Positions 22,101 to 35,286 of a stretch of 64,000 nucleotides of DNA are shown here, piece by piece. The first letter of the stretch is position 1; each line of letters opens with the position of its first letter. This DNA comes from Cheilinus undulatus (Eukaryota; Chordata; Actinopteri; Labriformes; Labridae). Below the pieces are notes generated by a model. It ran no database searches. It was not told where the DNA came from and saw nothing but the letters and a program-made list of their open reading frames with translations. The stretch is from contig NC_054867.1 in the NCBI RefSeq assembly GCF_018320785.1, forward strand, positions 54,043,776 through 54,107,775, read 5' to 3'. The position numbers were made by a program, and so were the translations under genes.

Positions 22101-25100
22101 AACCCTCACCCATGAAGAACAGTGCTGTTACACCTGAACCCTCACCCATGAATAACAGTACTGCTACACCTGAACCCTCACCCACTAATAACAGTACTGT
22201 TACACCTGAACCCTCACCCATGAAGAACAGTGCTGTTACACCTGAACCCTCACCCACTAATAACAGTACTGTTACACCCTCACCCTCACCCATGAAGAAC
22301 AGTGCTGTTACACCTGAACCCTCACCCATGAATAACAGTGCTGTTACACCTGAACCCTCACCCATGAAGAACAGTACTGCTACACCTGAACCCTCACCCA
22401 TGAAGAACAGTGCTGTTACACCTGAACACTCACCCATGAATAACAGTGCTGTTACACCTGAACCCTCACCCATGAAGAACAGTGCTGTTACACCTGAACC
22501 CTCACCCATGAATAACAGTGCTGTTACACCTGAACCCTCACCCATGAAGAACAGTGCTGTTACACCTGAACCCTCACCCATGAATAACAGTGCTGTTACA
22601 CCTGAACCCTCACCCATGAAGAACAGTGCTGTTACACCTGAACCCTCACCCATGAAGAACAGTGCTGTTACACCTGAACACTCACCCATGAATAACAGTA
22701 CTGTTACACCTGAACCCTCACCCATGAAGAACAGTGCTGTTACACCTGAACCCTCACCCATGAATAACAGTGCTGTTACACCTGAACCCTCACCCATGAA
22801 GAACAGTACTGCTACACCTGAACCCTCACCCATGAATAACAGTGCTGTTACACCTGAACCCTCACCCATGAATAACAGTGCTGTTACACCTGAACCCTCA
22901 CCCATGAATAACAGTGCTGTTACACCTGAACCCTCACCCATGAATAACAGTGCTGTTACACCTGAACCCTCACCCATGAATAACAGTACTGCTACACCTG
23001 AACCCTCACCCATGAATAACAGTGCTGTTACACCTGAACCCTCACCCATGAATAACAGTGCTGTTACACCTGAACCCTCACCCACTAATAACAGTAGTTA
23101 CACCTGAACACTCACCCATGAATAACAGTGCTGTTACACCTGAACCCTCACCCACTAATAACAGTAGTTACACCTGAACACTCACCCATGAATAACAGTA
23201 CTGTTACACCTGAACCCTCACCCACTAATAACAGTAGTTACACCTGAACCCTCACCCACTAATAACAGTGCTGTTACACCTGAACACTCACCCATGAATA
23301 ACAGTACTGTTACACCTGAACCCTCACCCACTAATAACAGTACTGTTACACCCTCACCCTCACCCATGAAGAACAGTGCTGTTACACCTGAACCCTCACC
23401 CATGAATAACAGTACTGCTACACCTGAACCCTCACCCACTAATAACAGTACTGTTACACCTGAACCCTCACCCATGATGAACAGTGCTGTTACACCTGAA
23501 CCCTCACCCACTAATAACAGTACTGTTACACCTGAACCCTCACCCATGAAGAACAGTGCTGTTACACCTGAACCCTCACCCATGAATAACAGTGCTGTTA
23601 CACCTGAACCCTCACCCATGAAGAACAGTACTGCTACACCTGAACCCTCACCCATGAATAACAGTGCTGTTACACCTGAACACTCACCCATGAATAACAG
23701 TGCTGTTACACCTGAACCCTCACCCATGAATAACAGTGCTGTTACACCCTCACCCTCACCCACTAATAACAGTAGTTACACCTGAACACTCACCCATGAA
23801 TAACAGTGCTGTTACACCTGAATCCTCACCCACTAATAACAGTAGTTACACCTGAACACTCACCCATGAATAACAGTACTGTTACACCTGAACCCTCACC
23901 CACTAATAACAGTAGTTACACCTGAACACTCACCCATGAATAACAGTACTGTTACACCTGAACCCTCACCCACTAATAACAGTAGTTGCACCTGAACACT
24001 CACCCATGAATAACAGTACTGTTACACCTGAACCCTCACCCACTAATAACAGTAGTTACACCTGAACACTCACCCATGAATAACAGTGCTGTTACACCTG
24101 AACCCTCACCCACTAATAACAGTAGTTACACCTGAACACTCACCCATGAATAACAGTGCTGTTACACCTGAACCCTCACCCATGAATAACAGTGCTGTTA
24201 CACCTGAACCCTCACCCACTAATAACAGTAGTTACACCTGAACACTCACCCATGAATAACAGTGCTGTTACACCTGAACCCTCACCCGTTAATAACAGCT
24301 CTGTAACACCTGTTACACCTTTACTGATGATTTTTCCACCAATGGTTCTAATTTTTCTTAAGGTCTATATGATCATCATTGATGAATAACAGTGCTGTTA
24401 CACCTGAACCCTCACCCATGAATAACAGTGCTGTTACACCTGAACCCTCACCCACTAATAACAGTAGTTACACCTGAACACTCACCCATGAATAACAGTG
24501 CTGTTACACCTGAACCCTCACCCATGAATAACAGTACTGCTACACCTGAACCCTCACCCATGAATAACAGTGCTGTTACACCTGAACCCTCACCCATGAA
24601 TAACAGTGCTGTTACACCTGAACCCTCACCCACTAATAACAGTAGTTACACCTGAACACTCACCCATGAATAACAGTACTGTTACACCTGAACCCTCACC
24701 CATGAATAACAGTGCTGTTACACCTGAACCCTCACCCATGAATAACAGTGCTGTTACACCTGAACCCTCACCCACTAATAACAGTAGTTACACCTGAACA
24801 CTCACCCACTAATAACAGTAGTTACACCTGAACACTCACCCATGAATAACAGTGCTGTTACACCTGAACCCTCACCCACTAATAACAGTAGTTACACCTG
24901 AACACTCACCCATGAATAACAGTACTGTTACACCTGAACCCTCACCCACTAATAACAGTAGTTACACCTGAACACTCACCCATGAATAACAGTGCTGTTA
25001 CACCTGAACCCTCACCCATGAAGAACAGTACTGCTACACCTGAACCCTCACCCATGAATAACAGTGCTGTTACACCTGAACCCTCACCCATGAATAACAG

Positions 25101-28100
25101 TGCTGTTACACCTGAACCCTCACCCATGAATAACAGTGCTGTTACACCTGAACACTCACCCATGAATAACAGTGCTGTTACACCTGAACCCTCACCCATG
25201 AATAACAGTACTGCTACACCTGAACCCTCACCCATGAATAACAGTGCTGTTACACCTGAACCCTCACCCATGAATAACAGTAGTTACACCTGAACACTCA
25301 CCCATGAATAACAGTGCTGTTACACCTGAACCCTCATCCACTAATAACAGTAGTTACACCTGAACACTCACCCATGAATAACAGTACTGTTACACCTGAA
25401 CCCTCACCCACTAATAACAGTAGTTACACCTGAACCCTCACCCACTAATAACAGTACTGTTACACCTGAACCCTCACCCACTAATAACAGTACTGTTACA
25501 CCTGAACCCTCACCCATGAAGAACAGTGCTGTTACACCTGAACCCTCACCCATGAATAACAGTACTGCTACACCTGAACCCTCACCCACTAATAACAGTA
25601 CTGTTACACCTGAACCCTCACCCATGAAGAACAGTGCTGTTACACCTGAACCCTCACCCACTAATAACAGTACTGTTACACCCTCACCCTCACCCATGAA
25701 GAACAGTGCTGTTACACCTGAACCCTCACCCATGAATAACAGTGCTGTTACACCTGAACCCTCACCCATGAAGAACAGTACTGCTACACCTGAACCCTCA
25801 CCCATGAAGAACAGTGCTGTTACACCTGAACACTCACCCATGAATAACAGTGCTGTTACACCTGAACCCTCACCCATGAAGAACAGTGCTGTTACACCTG
25901 AACCCTCACCCACTAATAACAGTACTGTTACACCCTCACCCTCACCCATGAAGAACAGTGCTGTTACACCTGAACCCTCACCCATGAATAACAGTACTGC
26001 TACACCTGAACCCTCACCCATGAAGAACAGTGCTGTTACACCTGAACACTCACCCATGAATAACAGTGCTGTTACACCTGAACCCTCACCCATGAAGAAC
26101 AGTGCTGTTACACCTGAACCCTCACCCATGAATAACAGTGCTGTTACACCTGAACCCTCACCCATGAAGAACAGTGCTGTTACACCTGAACCCTCACCCA
26201 TGAATAACAGTGCTGTTACACCTGAACCCTCACCCATGAAGAACAGTGCTGTTACACCTGAACCCTCACCCATGAAGAACAGTGCTGTTACACCTGAACA
26301 CTCACCCATGAATAACAGTACTGTTACACCTGAACCCTCACCCATGAAGAACAGTGCTGTTACACCTGAACCCTCACCCATGAATAACAGTGCTGTTACA
26401 CCTGAACCCTCACCCATGAAGAACAGTACTGCTACACCTGAACCCTCACCCATGAATAACAGTGCTGTTACACCTGAACCCTCACCCATGAATAACAGTG
26501 CTGTTACACCTGAACCCTCACCCATGAATAACAGTGCTGTTACACCTGAACACTCACCCATGAATAACAGTGCTGTTACACCTGAACCCTCACCCATGAA
26601 TAACAGTACTGCTACACCTGAACCCTCACCCATGAATAACAGTGCTGTTACACCTGAACCCTCACCCATGAATAACAGTGCTGTTACACCTGAACCCTCA
26701 CCCACTAATAACAGTAGTTACACCTGAACACTCACCCATGAATAACAGTGCTGTTACACCTGAACCCTCACCCACTAATAACAGTAGTTACACCTGAACA
26801 CTCACCCATGAATAACAGTACTGTTACACCTGAACCCTCACCCACTAATAACAGTAGTTACACCTGAACCCTCACCCACTAATAACAGTGCTGTTACACC
26901 TGAACACTCACCCATGAATAACAGTACTGTTACACCTGAACCCTCACCCACTAATAACAGTACTGTTACACCCTCACCCTCACCCATGAAGAACAGTGCT
27001 GTTACACCTGAACCCTCACCCATGAATAACAGTACTGCTACACCTGAACCCTCACCCACTAATAACAGTACTGTTACACCTGAACCCTCACCCATGATGA
27101 ACAGTGCTGTTACACCTGAACCCTCACCCACTAATAACAGTACTGTTACACCTGAACCCTCACCCATGAAGAACAGTGCTGTTACACCTGAACCCTCACC
27201 CATGAATAACAGTGCTGTTACACCTGAACCTCACCCATGAAGAACAGTACTGCTACACCTGAACCCTCACCCATGAATAACAGTGCTGTTACACCTGAAC
27301 ACTCACCCATGAATAACAGTGCTGTTACACCTGAACCCTCACCCATGAATAACAGTGCTGTTACACCCTCACCCTCACCCACTAATAACAGTAGTTACAC
27401 CTGAACACTCACCCATGAATAACAGTGCTGTTACACCTGAACCCTCACCCACTAATAACAGTAGTTACACCTGAACACTCACCCATGAATAACAGTACTG
27501 TTACACCTGAACCCTCACCCACTAATAACAGTAGTTACACCTGAACACTCACCCATGAATAACAGTACTGTTACACCTGAACCCTCACCCACTAATAACA
27601 GTAGTTGCACCTGAACACTCACCCATGAATAACAGTACTGTTACACCTGAACCCTCACCCACTAATAACAGTAGTTACACCTGAACACTCACCCATGAAT
27701 AACAGTGCTGTTACACCTGAACCCTCACCCACTAATAACAGTAGTTACACCTGAACACTCACCCATGAATAACAGTGCTGTTACACCTGAACCCTCACCC
27801 ATGAATAACAGTGCTGTTACACCTGAACCCTCACCCACTAATAACAGTAGTTACACCTGAACACTCACCCATGAATAACAGTGCTGTTACACCTGAACCC
27901 TCACCCATGAATAACAGTACTGCTACACCTGAACCCTCACCCATGAATAACAGTGCTGTTACACCTGAACCCTCACCCATGAATAACAGTGCTGTTACAC
28001 CTGAACCCTCACCCACTAATAACAGTAGTTACACCTGAACACTCACCCATGAATAACAGTACTGTTACACCTGAACCCTCACCCACTAATAACAGTAGTT

Positions 28101-28640
28101 ACACCTGAACACTCACCCATGAATAACAGTGCTGTTACACCTGAACCCTCACCCACTAATAACAGTACTGTTACACCTGAACACTCACCCATGAATAACA
28201 GTACTGTTACACCTGAACCCTCACCCACTAATAACAGTAGTTACACCTGAACACTCACCCATGAATAACAGTACTGTTACACCTGAACCCTCACCCACTA
28301 ATAACAGTAGTTGCACCTGAACACTCACCCATGAATAACAGTACTGTTACACCTGAACCCTCACCCACTAATAACAGTAGTTACACCTGAACACTCACCC
28401 ATGAATAACAGTGCTGTTACACCTGAACCCTCACCCACTAATAACAGTAGTTACACCTGAACACTCACCCATGAATAACAGTGCTGTTACACCTGAACCC
28501 TCACCCATGAATAACAGTGCTGTTACACCTGAACCCTCACCCACTAATAACAGTAGTTACACCTGAACACTCACCCATGAATAACAGTGCTGTTACACCT
28601 GAACCCTCACCCGTTAATAACAGCTCTGTAACACCTGTTA
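19175..28640. repeat. 9.4-kb minisatellite array of a 36-bp unit (array 1)
   Basis: The unit is AATAACAGTGCTGTTACACC followed by TGAACCCTCACCCATG (36 bp), roughly 260 copies. Recurrent variants are GTGCTG/GTACTG, GTTACA/GCTACA, CATGAATAAC/CATGAAGAAC/CACTAATAAC, and CCCTCACCC/CACTCACCC. A 34-bp variant (AGTAGTTACACC) lacks two bases and shifts frame. Read on the + strand, the 36-bp unit gives a 12-residue NNSAVTPEPSPM period; the minus strand gives MGEGSGVTALLF. Because all copies are near-identical, long ORFs appear on both strands and end only where 34-bp variants occur. No promoter, splice context or non-repeat coding sequence adjoins it, so it is annotated as repeat DNA only. Confidence 0.95.
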
Positions 28641-29850
28641 CACCTTTACTGATGATTTTTCCACCAATGGTTCTAATTTTTCTTAAGGTCTATATGATCA
28701 TCATTGATTATTATGTAACGGGTTGTGTATTGATCAGGGGTCATAGTGATATTCAGAGGAATTTATTAATGATTTTCCACTATTAGTTCTAAATATTATT
28801 TAAGTCTCTATATGGTCATCATTGATTATTATGTAATGGGTTGATTATTGGTCATGGGTCATAGTGATATTCAGAGGGATTTCTCGGTGAAGGATGAGTT
28901 TAGATCTTCGTCTCTCAGACACAGACGCACAGACAGAAACTGAAGCCTTCAGCACAGAACAATGGTCTAAAGACAAAAGCATTCCTTCCTGTCCATTACA
29001 TCATTTTGTGTCTAACAAACTCCATTACAGCTCATCTGAGGGACCTGAGCCGTCACATTAACACAATGGAGGCATTATGGGAGGACAACTAGGGATTCAA
29101 GTGTCGCTTTACTGCAGGGAACAATGGACGGACCGGTTTAAACGCTGGACCGGTTTAAACAATAGACCGGTTTAAACGCTGACTGACAACTTTACCGACA
29201 ACAGTTAGAGGACTAAAAACACATCATCAGTGTTGATTATTTAATTTTTAGTAATTTTGATTTAATCACCAGCATGGATTTCTGCTAATCATTAGTATTG
29301 ATTATGTAATCATTGATAGAGGAAGTCTGACTGTTGTTCATAGTTAATTTGAACTGTACGAACGTCTGTTTTGTTCCCGAAGCAGTCAGAGACAAAAGTA
29401 AACTATCATCTATTTCCAGACTGGGGATGGGGGTGTTTAACTAGTTAAACTGGTTTTTCTGGTAGAGAGTCTGGTGTTTAGTGTTTGGTTTTAATTTCAG
29501 CACTCTGATGACTAATCTATTTACAGCAGGATGGTTTTATTAAAGGGTTGGGGTTAGGACGAATAAAAATATATGTTGGTCTAAAATCAAAACAATAAAA
29601 ACACTGACTGTCATCCCTGTGTTGTTGTTTGATTATTATTGATTTTGTTGATTGATTGGTTGGTTGGTTGGTTTATTGATTGGATGATTGATATTCTAAC
29701 TGTATAGTGTCGCAGTTGTTCCTGCTGTCACCTAACACTACAAGTTCCTGGATTGTGTCTTTCTGAAGATAAGGGTCTGGCATGGATTAAATCTAAACCT
29801 GTGTTAAAAACCTAGGGAAGGTTTGACCCTAAACCTAACACTGTGGTTTC
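28641..29850. other. unique sequence downstream of array 1
   Basis: No gene recognised. The first ~75 bp is the original of a flank copy embedded in the array at 24300-24382. The phrase TATATGGTCATCATTGATTA near 28810 echoes it. A triplet of ACCGGTTTAAAC occurs at 29130-29180. Confidence 0.5.
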
Positions 29851-29854
29851 ATTA

Positions 29855-30330
29855 AACCTAGCCCTAACCTTGTTTTTCAGTGAAATGATTGGGTTAAACC
29901 TAGCCCTAACTCTGTGTTTAAAGGAATGATTGGGTTAAACCTAGCCCTAACTCTGTGTTTTATTGGCATGGTTTGGGTTAAACCTAGCCCTAACTCTGTG
30001 TTTAAAGGAATGATTGGGTTAAACCTAGCCCTAACTCTGTGTTTTATTGGCATGGTTTGGGTTAAACCTAGCCCTAACTCTGTGTTTTATTGGCATGGTT
30101 TGGGTTAAACCTAGCCCTAACTCTGTGTTTAAAGGAATGATTGGGTTAAACCTAGCCCTAACTCTGTGTTTTATTGGCATGGTTTGGGTTAAACCTAGCC
30201 CTAACTCTGTGTTTTATTGGCATGGTTTGGGTTAAACCTAGCCCTAACTCTGTGTTTTATTGGCATGGTTTGGGTTAAACCTAGCCCTAACTCTGTGTTT
30301 TATTGGCATGGTTTGGGTTAAACCTGACCA
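29855..30330. repeat. 41-43-bp minisatellite with CCCTAAC core
   Basis: About 11 units of GGGTTAAACCTAGCCCTAAC followed by TCTGTGTTT, in two alternating forms ending TATTGGCATGGTTT (43 bp) or AAAGGAATGATT (41 bp). The telomere-like CCCTAAC appears once per unit, but this is not a telomeric array. Confidence 0.9.
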
Positions 30331-30610
30331 TGTGTTTTTTTATTTGCAGAGTCAGAGTGAAGGACTCTAGACGTTCTCTGATGTTCTCAGGGTTAGATCC
30401 GTTTTTTTCCAACAGTCAAAGACAAGCTTCACTGGGCTATAAAAGAATTAACTAAAAATATATATTTTTTAAACAATCTAGTTGGATTTCTAGTTACAGT
30501 TATATTTCTAAGGAAGGCCAGTAATGAGCATATTAACCTGTTTTTCACCAATAACCAAGATAAACGATGATGCATAGAAACAACATTTGCTCTGAGCCCA
30601 CAGTAAAGTA

Positions 30611-31100
30611 TAGTCCGTGCTGCCGTGTTTATACTAACTGTAGTTCTTCAGGTTTATCCACTGTAACACTGGACCACACTGCTGGACAATAATCCAGATG
30701 TGACGGTATAAAAGCTTTGATTACTAGTCCTCTTGATTCTGGTGTTAAGAACTTTGCACATCTCTTAATAACTGAAACACTGTAACCCATTTCCACTGCT
30801 ATCTTATCCAAGTGACTTTTCCATGACAGTTTACAGTCTAAGATAACACCTCAGAGCTTTGCCTCCTGTGCTCGGTTGATAGCTGTGTCATTTATACGCA
30901 GACTCAGTTCAGTTTGAGTGGAGAGAGTGTGAGTTGAACCCACAACCATACTCTTTGTTTTAGCGATATTCAAAACTAATTTATTTTGCTCAATCCACTT
31001 AAGCACTGATTTTAAATTAGGATTTGATTCTTCCTTTAACTCTCTCTGTGCTAATGCAGACTTATATACGGTACAATCATCAGCAAACATGGCCGTCTGC
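30611..31100 (-). pseudogene. L2/CR1-type LINE reverse transcriptase relic, catalytic motif C to thumb
   Basis: Minus-strand frames give MFADDCTVYKSALAQRELK, in which FADD is RT motif C with the catalytic Asp pair. QNKLVLNIAKTKSMVVGS follows, and then in a shifted frame DKIAVEMGYSVSVIKRCAKF and SHLDYCPAVWSSVT. These match the RT/thumb of fish non-LTR retrotransposons. It is broken by at least one frameshift near 30830. The upstream RT part is displaced to 33055-33400. Confidence 0.85.
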
Positions 31101-31139
31101 CATTTTTAGAACTAAAGGCAGATCATAAGTGAAAAATGT

Positions 31140-31314
31140 GTACATTAATGCAGTGGCTCTCAACCTTGGGGTCGGGACCTATTGGGGTCATGACACACTG
31201 AGAAGGGGTCTCCAGATGCCCTTAAAAAAAAAAAAAAAAAAAAAACAGAATATTTTAAAAATTACATTGTTGCCACTTTACACTAATTTTATCTTTTTTT
31301 TTTACCCCGTTTCA

Positions 31315-31345
<31 letters not shown>

Positions 31346-33050
31346 AAACACATTTTTGTCATTCAAAGCCTATTTTTGTCACCTTTGAACTCTTTCCACC
31401 ACTTTTCTTCTGCCTGTTTTTGCCAGTTCTAAACCATTTACCTCTGTTGACCCAGTACTGCCACTACTAAACCTTTTTTATGTCCAATGTTTTCCCATTT
31501 TAACCACATTTCACCATTTGATATGCCCAATTTTGGTAGTTTAACCAGTTTCTGTGAATATCTGTCTACTTTTTCTTTCTCAGTTAACCCTTTATTGCCA
31601 TTTCATATCAATTTTCCATCAGTGTTATTTTGGCAGCTATTCTTTTTTACTTTAGTTTTAGTCTTTAAATTAAATGTATTTTAGTTTTAGTCACATTTTA
31701 TTCATTTCTATCCTTTTTAGTTTTAGTCTGGGTCAGTGGTTCTCAGATGGTGTGGCAAGGTACACTAGTGTCCCTTGAGACAAGTCAGAATCCCAGAGAC
31801 TGGACCCTCCCCAGTTGTGATTTAGTGATGAGTGTGTGTTGGATCAATAGCATTGGTGCTAACATCCTGGCTAACTGTTACCTCATTTGGCAAGCTATGA
31901 TTGAACTGAAATTGGTGTTGAAATTATCATTATTCATGCTACTTTTAACCAAGTTAACCAATGTTTCTAATGTTTCTGCCACTAATTTTGTCAACTTAAA
32001 TCATTTTTGCTGTTTTTTTTTTTTCAATTTTGCAACTTTTTAAAAATCAATCAATCAATCAACTTTTATTTGTAGAGCCCTTTACAACACATAAAGTGAC
32101 CAATGTGCTTTTTCAACAAAATCAAAACAGTAGGAATACTAAAACAATATAAAACAATATAAAACCAATAAAAACTACAATAAAACAAATACAAGTAATG
32201 TGTCATGACTGAATGTTAAAAGCCAGTTTGAAAAAATAGGTTTTAAGTCTGGATTTAAAAAGGCCAAGTCGGTTAGGCCCGGTCTCCCCAGTGTTTATAT
32301 CTGGCTCTGGGCACTTCCAGCAAGAGCTGGTCGGCTGACCTTAAGGCCCTGTTTGGGTTGTGAACGGACAAAAGTTCACACAGTTATGAAGGAGCAAGGC
32401 CATTAAGAGCTTTAAAAACAAAAATTAAAATTTTAAAATCAATCCCAAAAGAAACTGGAAGCCAGTGGAGAGAGTAAAGGACAGGGGCGATGTGCCGACG
32501 TCTGGAGGTGTTTGTTAAAAAACGTGCTGCAGCGTTCTGCACCAGCTGGAGGCGACTGAGAGAGGACTGGGAGACACCAACATAAAGTGCATTTCAGTAA
32601 TCAATTCTAAAAATTCTAAAAATACTTTTGAACCATTTTTTTGCTAGTTTTTTTGGAACTTTTTGCCACTTTAACCCATTCTTGCTACCTGTTTGATGGT
32701 CTTTGCCTACTTTTGCTATTATTTGGACATTTTTTGCTAATTTTTTCACCACTTTTTACACGTTTTAGAAACTTTAACCCTTTTCTGCCACTTGTCTGCC
32801 ACTTGTAACCTATTTTGTCACCTTTTTGACACTTTAAACCCATTTTTTGCCACCTTCTTTCTAATTTTCACTCACTCTGCCTTTGTTTGGCCACTTTTTT
32901 TTGACTAAAATGTGAGGACTTTTTTATTTTTTTTGCCACTTCTAACCCATTTTTGCTACTTTGAATATCCATTTCACCACCTTTTTCAACATTTTTTGGC
33001 CATTATTACTCCATTTTGACATTTTTAACCTTTTTTTTTTAACAAAAGGG
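31140..33050. mobile_element. insertion block splitting the LINE (hAT-type end plus AT-rich phrase repeats)
   Basis: The left edge, GCAGTGGCTCTCAACCTTGG then GGTCGGGACC, is the terminal repeat of a widespread fish hAT MITE. The rest is degenerate CCACTTTTAACCCATTTTTG-type phrases plus poly-A and poly-T tracts at 31207-31225 and 31315-31338. The matching right terminus was not located. A further LINE fragment is nested at 32043-32610. Confidence 0.6.
32043..32610 (-). mobile_element. L2-type LINE 3' end, nested
   Basis: Read on the minus strand this begins with LQLVQNAAAR-like coding sequence (in frames around 32540-32610), continues HWLPVSFGIDFKIL, FVFKALNGLAPS and LRSADQLLLEVP, then GLFKSRLKTYFFKLAF, and ends in the 3' tail ACAAATAAAAGTTGATTGAT. 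These are landmark residues of the C-terminus of fish L2-like ORF2. It is frameshifted and truncated at the 5' end, as usual for LINE insertions. Confidence 0.8.
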
Positions 33051-33054
33051 ATTA

Positions 33055-33400
33055 ACATTTTTAAGAATGATATCGAACGCTGCTGTGAAGTCTAGCCAGA
33101 CTGTGCCGACAATTTTCCTCTCTTCAATGACTCTCAGCCAATCGTCTGAGTGTCCCTCTCTGTACGCATGTTGAATATCAGTGATTAAATTACAACAGTA
33201 GTTTCTAACTTGTTCATACAGCCATTATTTTACTCAGTATAGGTAACAAACTAACTGGACAACTCTTTGGTCCAGAGAAAGGTAATTTACCATTTTTAGG
33301 AATTGGAATAATTTGAGCAATTCTCCACTCTTGTGGACACAAACCTTCATGGAAATCTGATGTGTTTTAGTGTCTGAAGTGTTAAACAGAGACGTTCACA
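33055..33400 (-). pseudogene. LINE reverse transcriptase relic, motifs 1-A
   Basis: The minus strand reads HEGLCPQEWRIAQIIPIP, then KLPFSGPKSCPVSLLP-like residues, DIQHAYREGHS, DDWLRVIEERKIVGTVWLDF and TAAFDII (RT motif A with its catalytic Asp). It lies upstream, in minus-strand sense, of 30611-31100 with motif B missing between, so both pieces are probably one LINE copy separated by later insertions. Confidence 0.75.
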
Positions 33401-33439
33401 GTCATCTAAAGTCATGTTCTTTGCAATCAGATTCTGTGG

Positions 33440-34310
33440 ATAAGCAACATTTTAAAGGTAAGTGTATCGATTCCTCTGTATTTCCACCTACATGTCTCTT
33501 ACTGATTCATCATTAAAATTAAAGCTTGACTTGGTCAACTTTAATTTTCTCTCAGGATCCAGGAATCCTGATAGAAAAAAAAAATCCATAAATGAGTTGA
33601 TAAATAACATCTTTGGGGAAACACAAAAAAATGATCTGATTATGTTTTTGAGCCTTAACGAATTAGGGAGTAGGAATTTATTAAAACATATTTACAAGTT
33701 TGCTTGTTTAAGGATTAAAATATTCAGATTCATGAAGAGTACTCTGATATTTTTAGACTAATGTAATTAGGAAAATCTCAAGGATAAAAAAATTCAATAA
33801 GATAAAATAAAAAACATTAAATGATAGATGCAATAAAATCTTGTCAATAAAATAAAATCTACTTAAATATCACTAAATGACTTATAAAATTGAAAAATTC
33901 AGTATAAGAAAATCTAATAAAATAAAACTAAATGACTGATATAATAAAACTCAATATAACATTCTAATGATTAAGAAACAAACTATATATTTAATTTAAT
34001 TTCACCTGAAACTGTTTTGTTATTTTCACAAGCCGAGACGAGGTTTTCTGAAGGTTTTATTTTCTCAGAATAAATTTAAGTTTTCTCAAAGGTTAAAAGT
34101 CATCTTGATGATTACGTGGCTGCACAGCGCCCCTCAGTGGTGGCTGTATTTATCATCTTTATGTTCACAGGGAGGGTCAAATAGACAGACAGCGCCCCTC
34201 AGTGGCGGTTGGTTGTAATGACATCACATACATACTGTATGTAACAGCATGAGGGCTGCACTGTTTTCACTGTAAAGCCTCAGATGTTCTACATGATTGG
34301 TGTTTTCTTT
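33440..34310. other. AT-rich spacer, no gene seen
   Basis: Mostly AATAAAATAAAA-type low-complexity sequence. The phrase ACAGCGCCCCTCAGTGG occurs twice, about 64 bp apart, near 34125 and 34189. The 99-codon plus ORF at 33462-33761 has no recognisable domain. Confidence 0.4.
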
Positions 34311-34312
34311 AA

Positions 34313-35286
34313 CCCTTAGAGCTCACTGCTATGTTTCCACCATCATGTCTCCTCTGGACTTTTTGTATTAAAAACATTGTAAAACATCAACCCTGTGGTG
34401 CACAGCCAAGCTCTATACATCTTTTTCTTCAGGACAACCTGGGCTTTAAGAATATATCTACTACAGTAATGTCACTTGAATTTTTAAAAAGTTGTAGGAC
34501 TCTAAAGACAAGAAAAAAAATCAGAATTTGAAACTCACTGTTGGAAACACAGTAAACATTAGTGACTAAGCTTTTTCTTTGCACAGACTTGTTCTCCATC
34601 TCTTTGGGACACAACAGTGAAAAATAAATATTCTGAGACTAACAGTTTTTAAAATATCTACATATATACATAGAAGTCCATGCGCTTTTTTGCAGTTAAA
34701 TTCATTTTTGCCATTCCTTTGAGCAGTAGAGAAGCAACACCGTGCAACTGGAGGACAGCCCCTCCCACAATGCATTGCATGTAAACATTGCCCTGCACAA
34801 ATATGGCACTACCCACCGAAGAAAGTCAAAGCAAATGATCGAAAATGGATTAAAAATGAACAAAAGATGCGTATTATCTGATCTAACACTGTGGATTAAT
34901 CCTTATAGACCCTGAAAAGCCAAAGTCTGGGCTTGTTAGAACGATGTCCTTAAGAGCTACAGAGACATGACGGTATCATACGAACGAAAAAATGTCAGCT
35001 TTCAGGGGAAAAAAGAGTGTCTGTGACTTATGGTTCAAAAGTAATAAACGTTTTTCTAAACTGTGTCACTTCTTGTTTTATATCACAATGCTGTCCTCAG
35101 AAACACAGGGAAGTCAGCCGAGTTTCAGGCTCACTGGAAAATGTTCTGTAAGAGCTACAAATGCATGAAGAACATATGTAGAAAGGTGAAACACAGAGCT
35201 TTCACTGGAAAAAACAAGTTAGTGTTTACAACTCACGGTTCAAATGTCACCAAGCAATTTACAAAGGGGTGTGCCTGAGCTCAGGG
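34313..35286. mobile_element. piggyBac-type MITE
   Basis: Flanked by TTAA at 34309-34312 and 35287-35290. Ends are CCCTTAGAGCTCA and TGAGCTCAGGG, inverted repeats with a one-base length difference. No transposase. Its right end plus downstream flank reappears at 60300. Confidence 0.75.

Noticed and set aside
19245-28016. ORFs of 60-433 codons on both strands
   Set aside because: They are products of the 36-bp array 1. Opposite-strand frames are equally open and end at the same 34-bp variants. No adjoining exons or splice signals.
19175-28640. CRISPR array
   Set aside because: There are no unique spacers between conserved repeats, units are contiguous, and the genome is eukaryotic.
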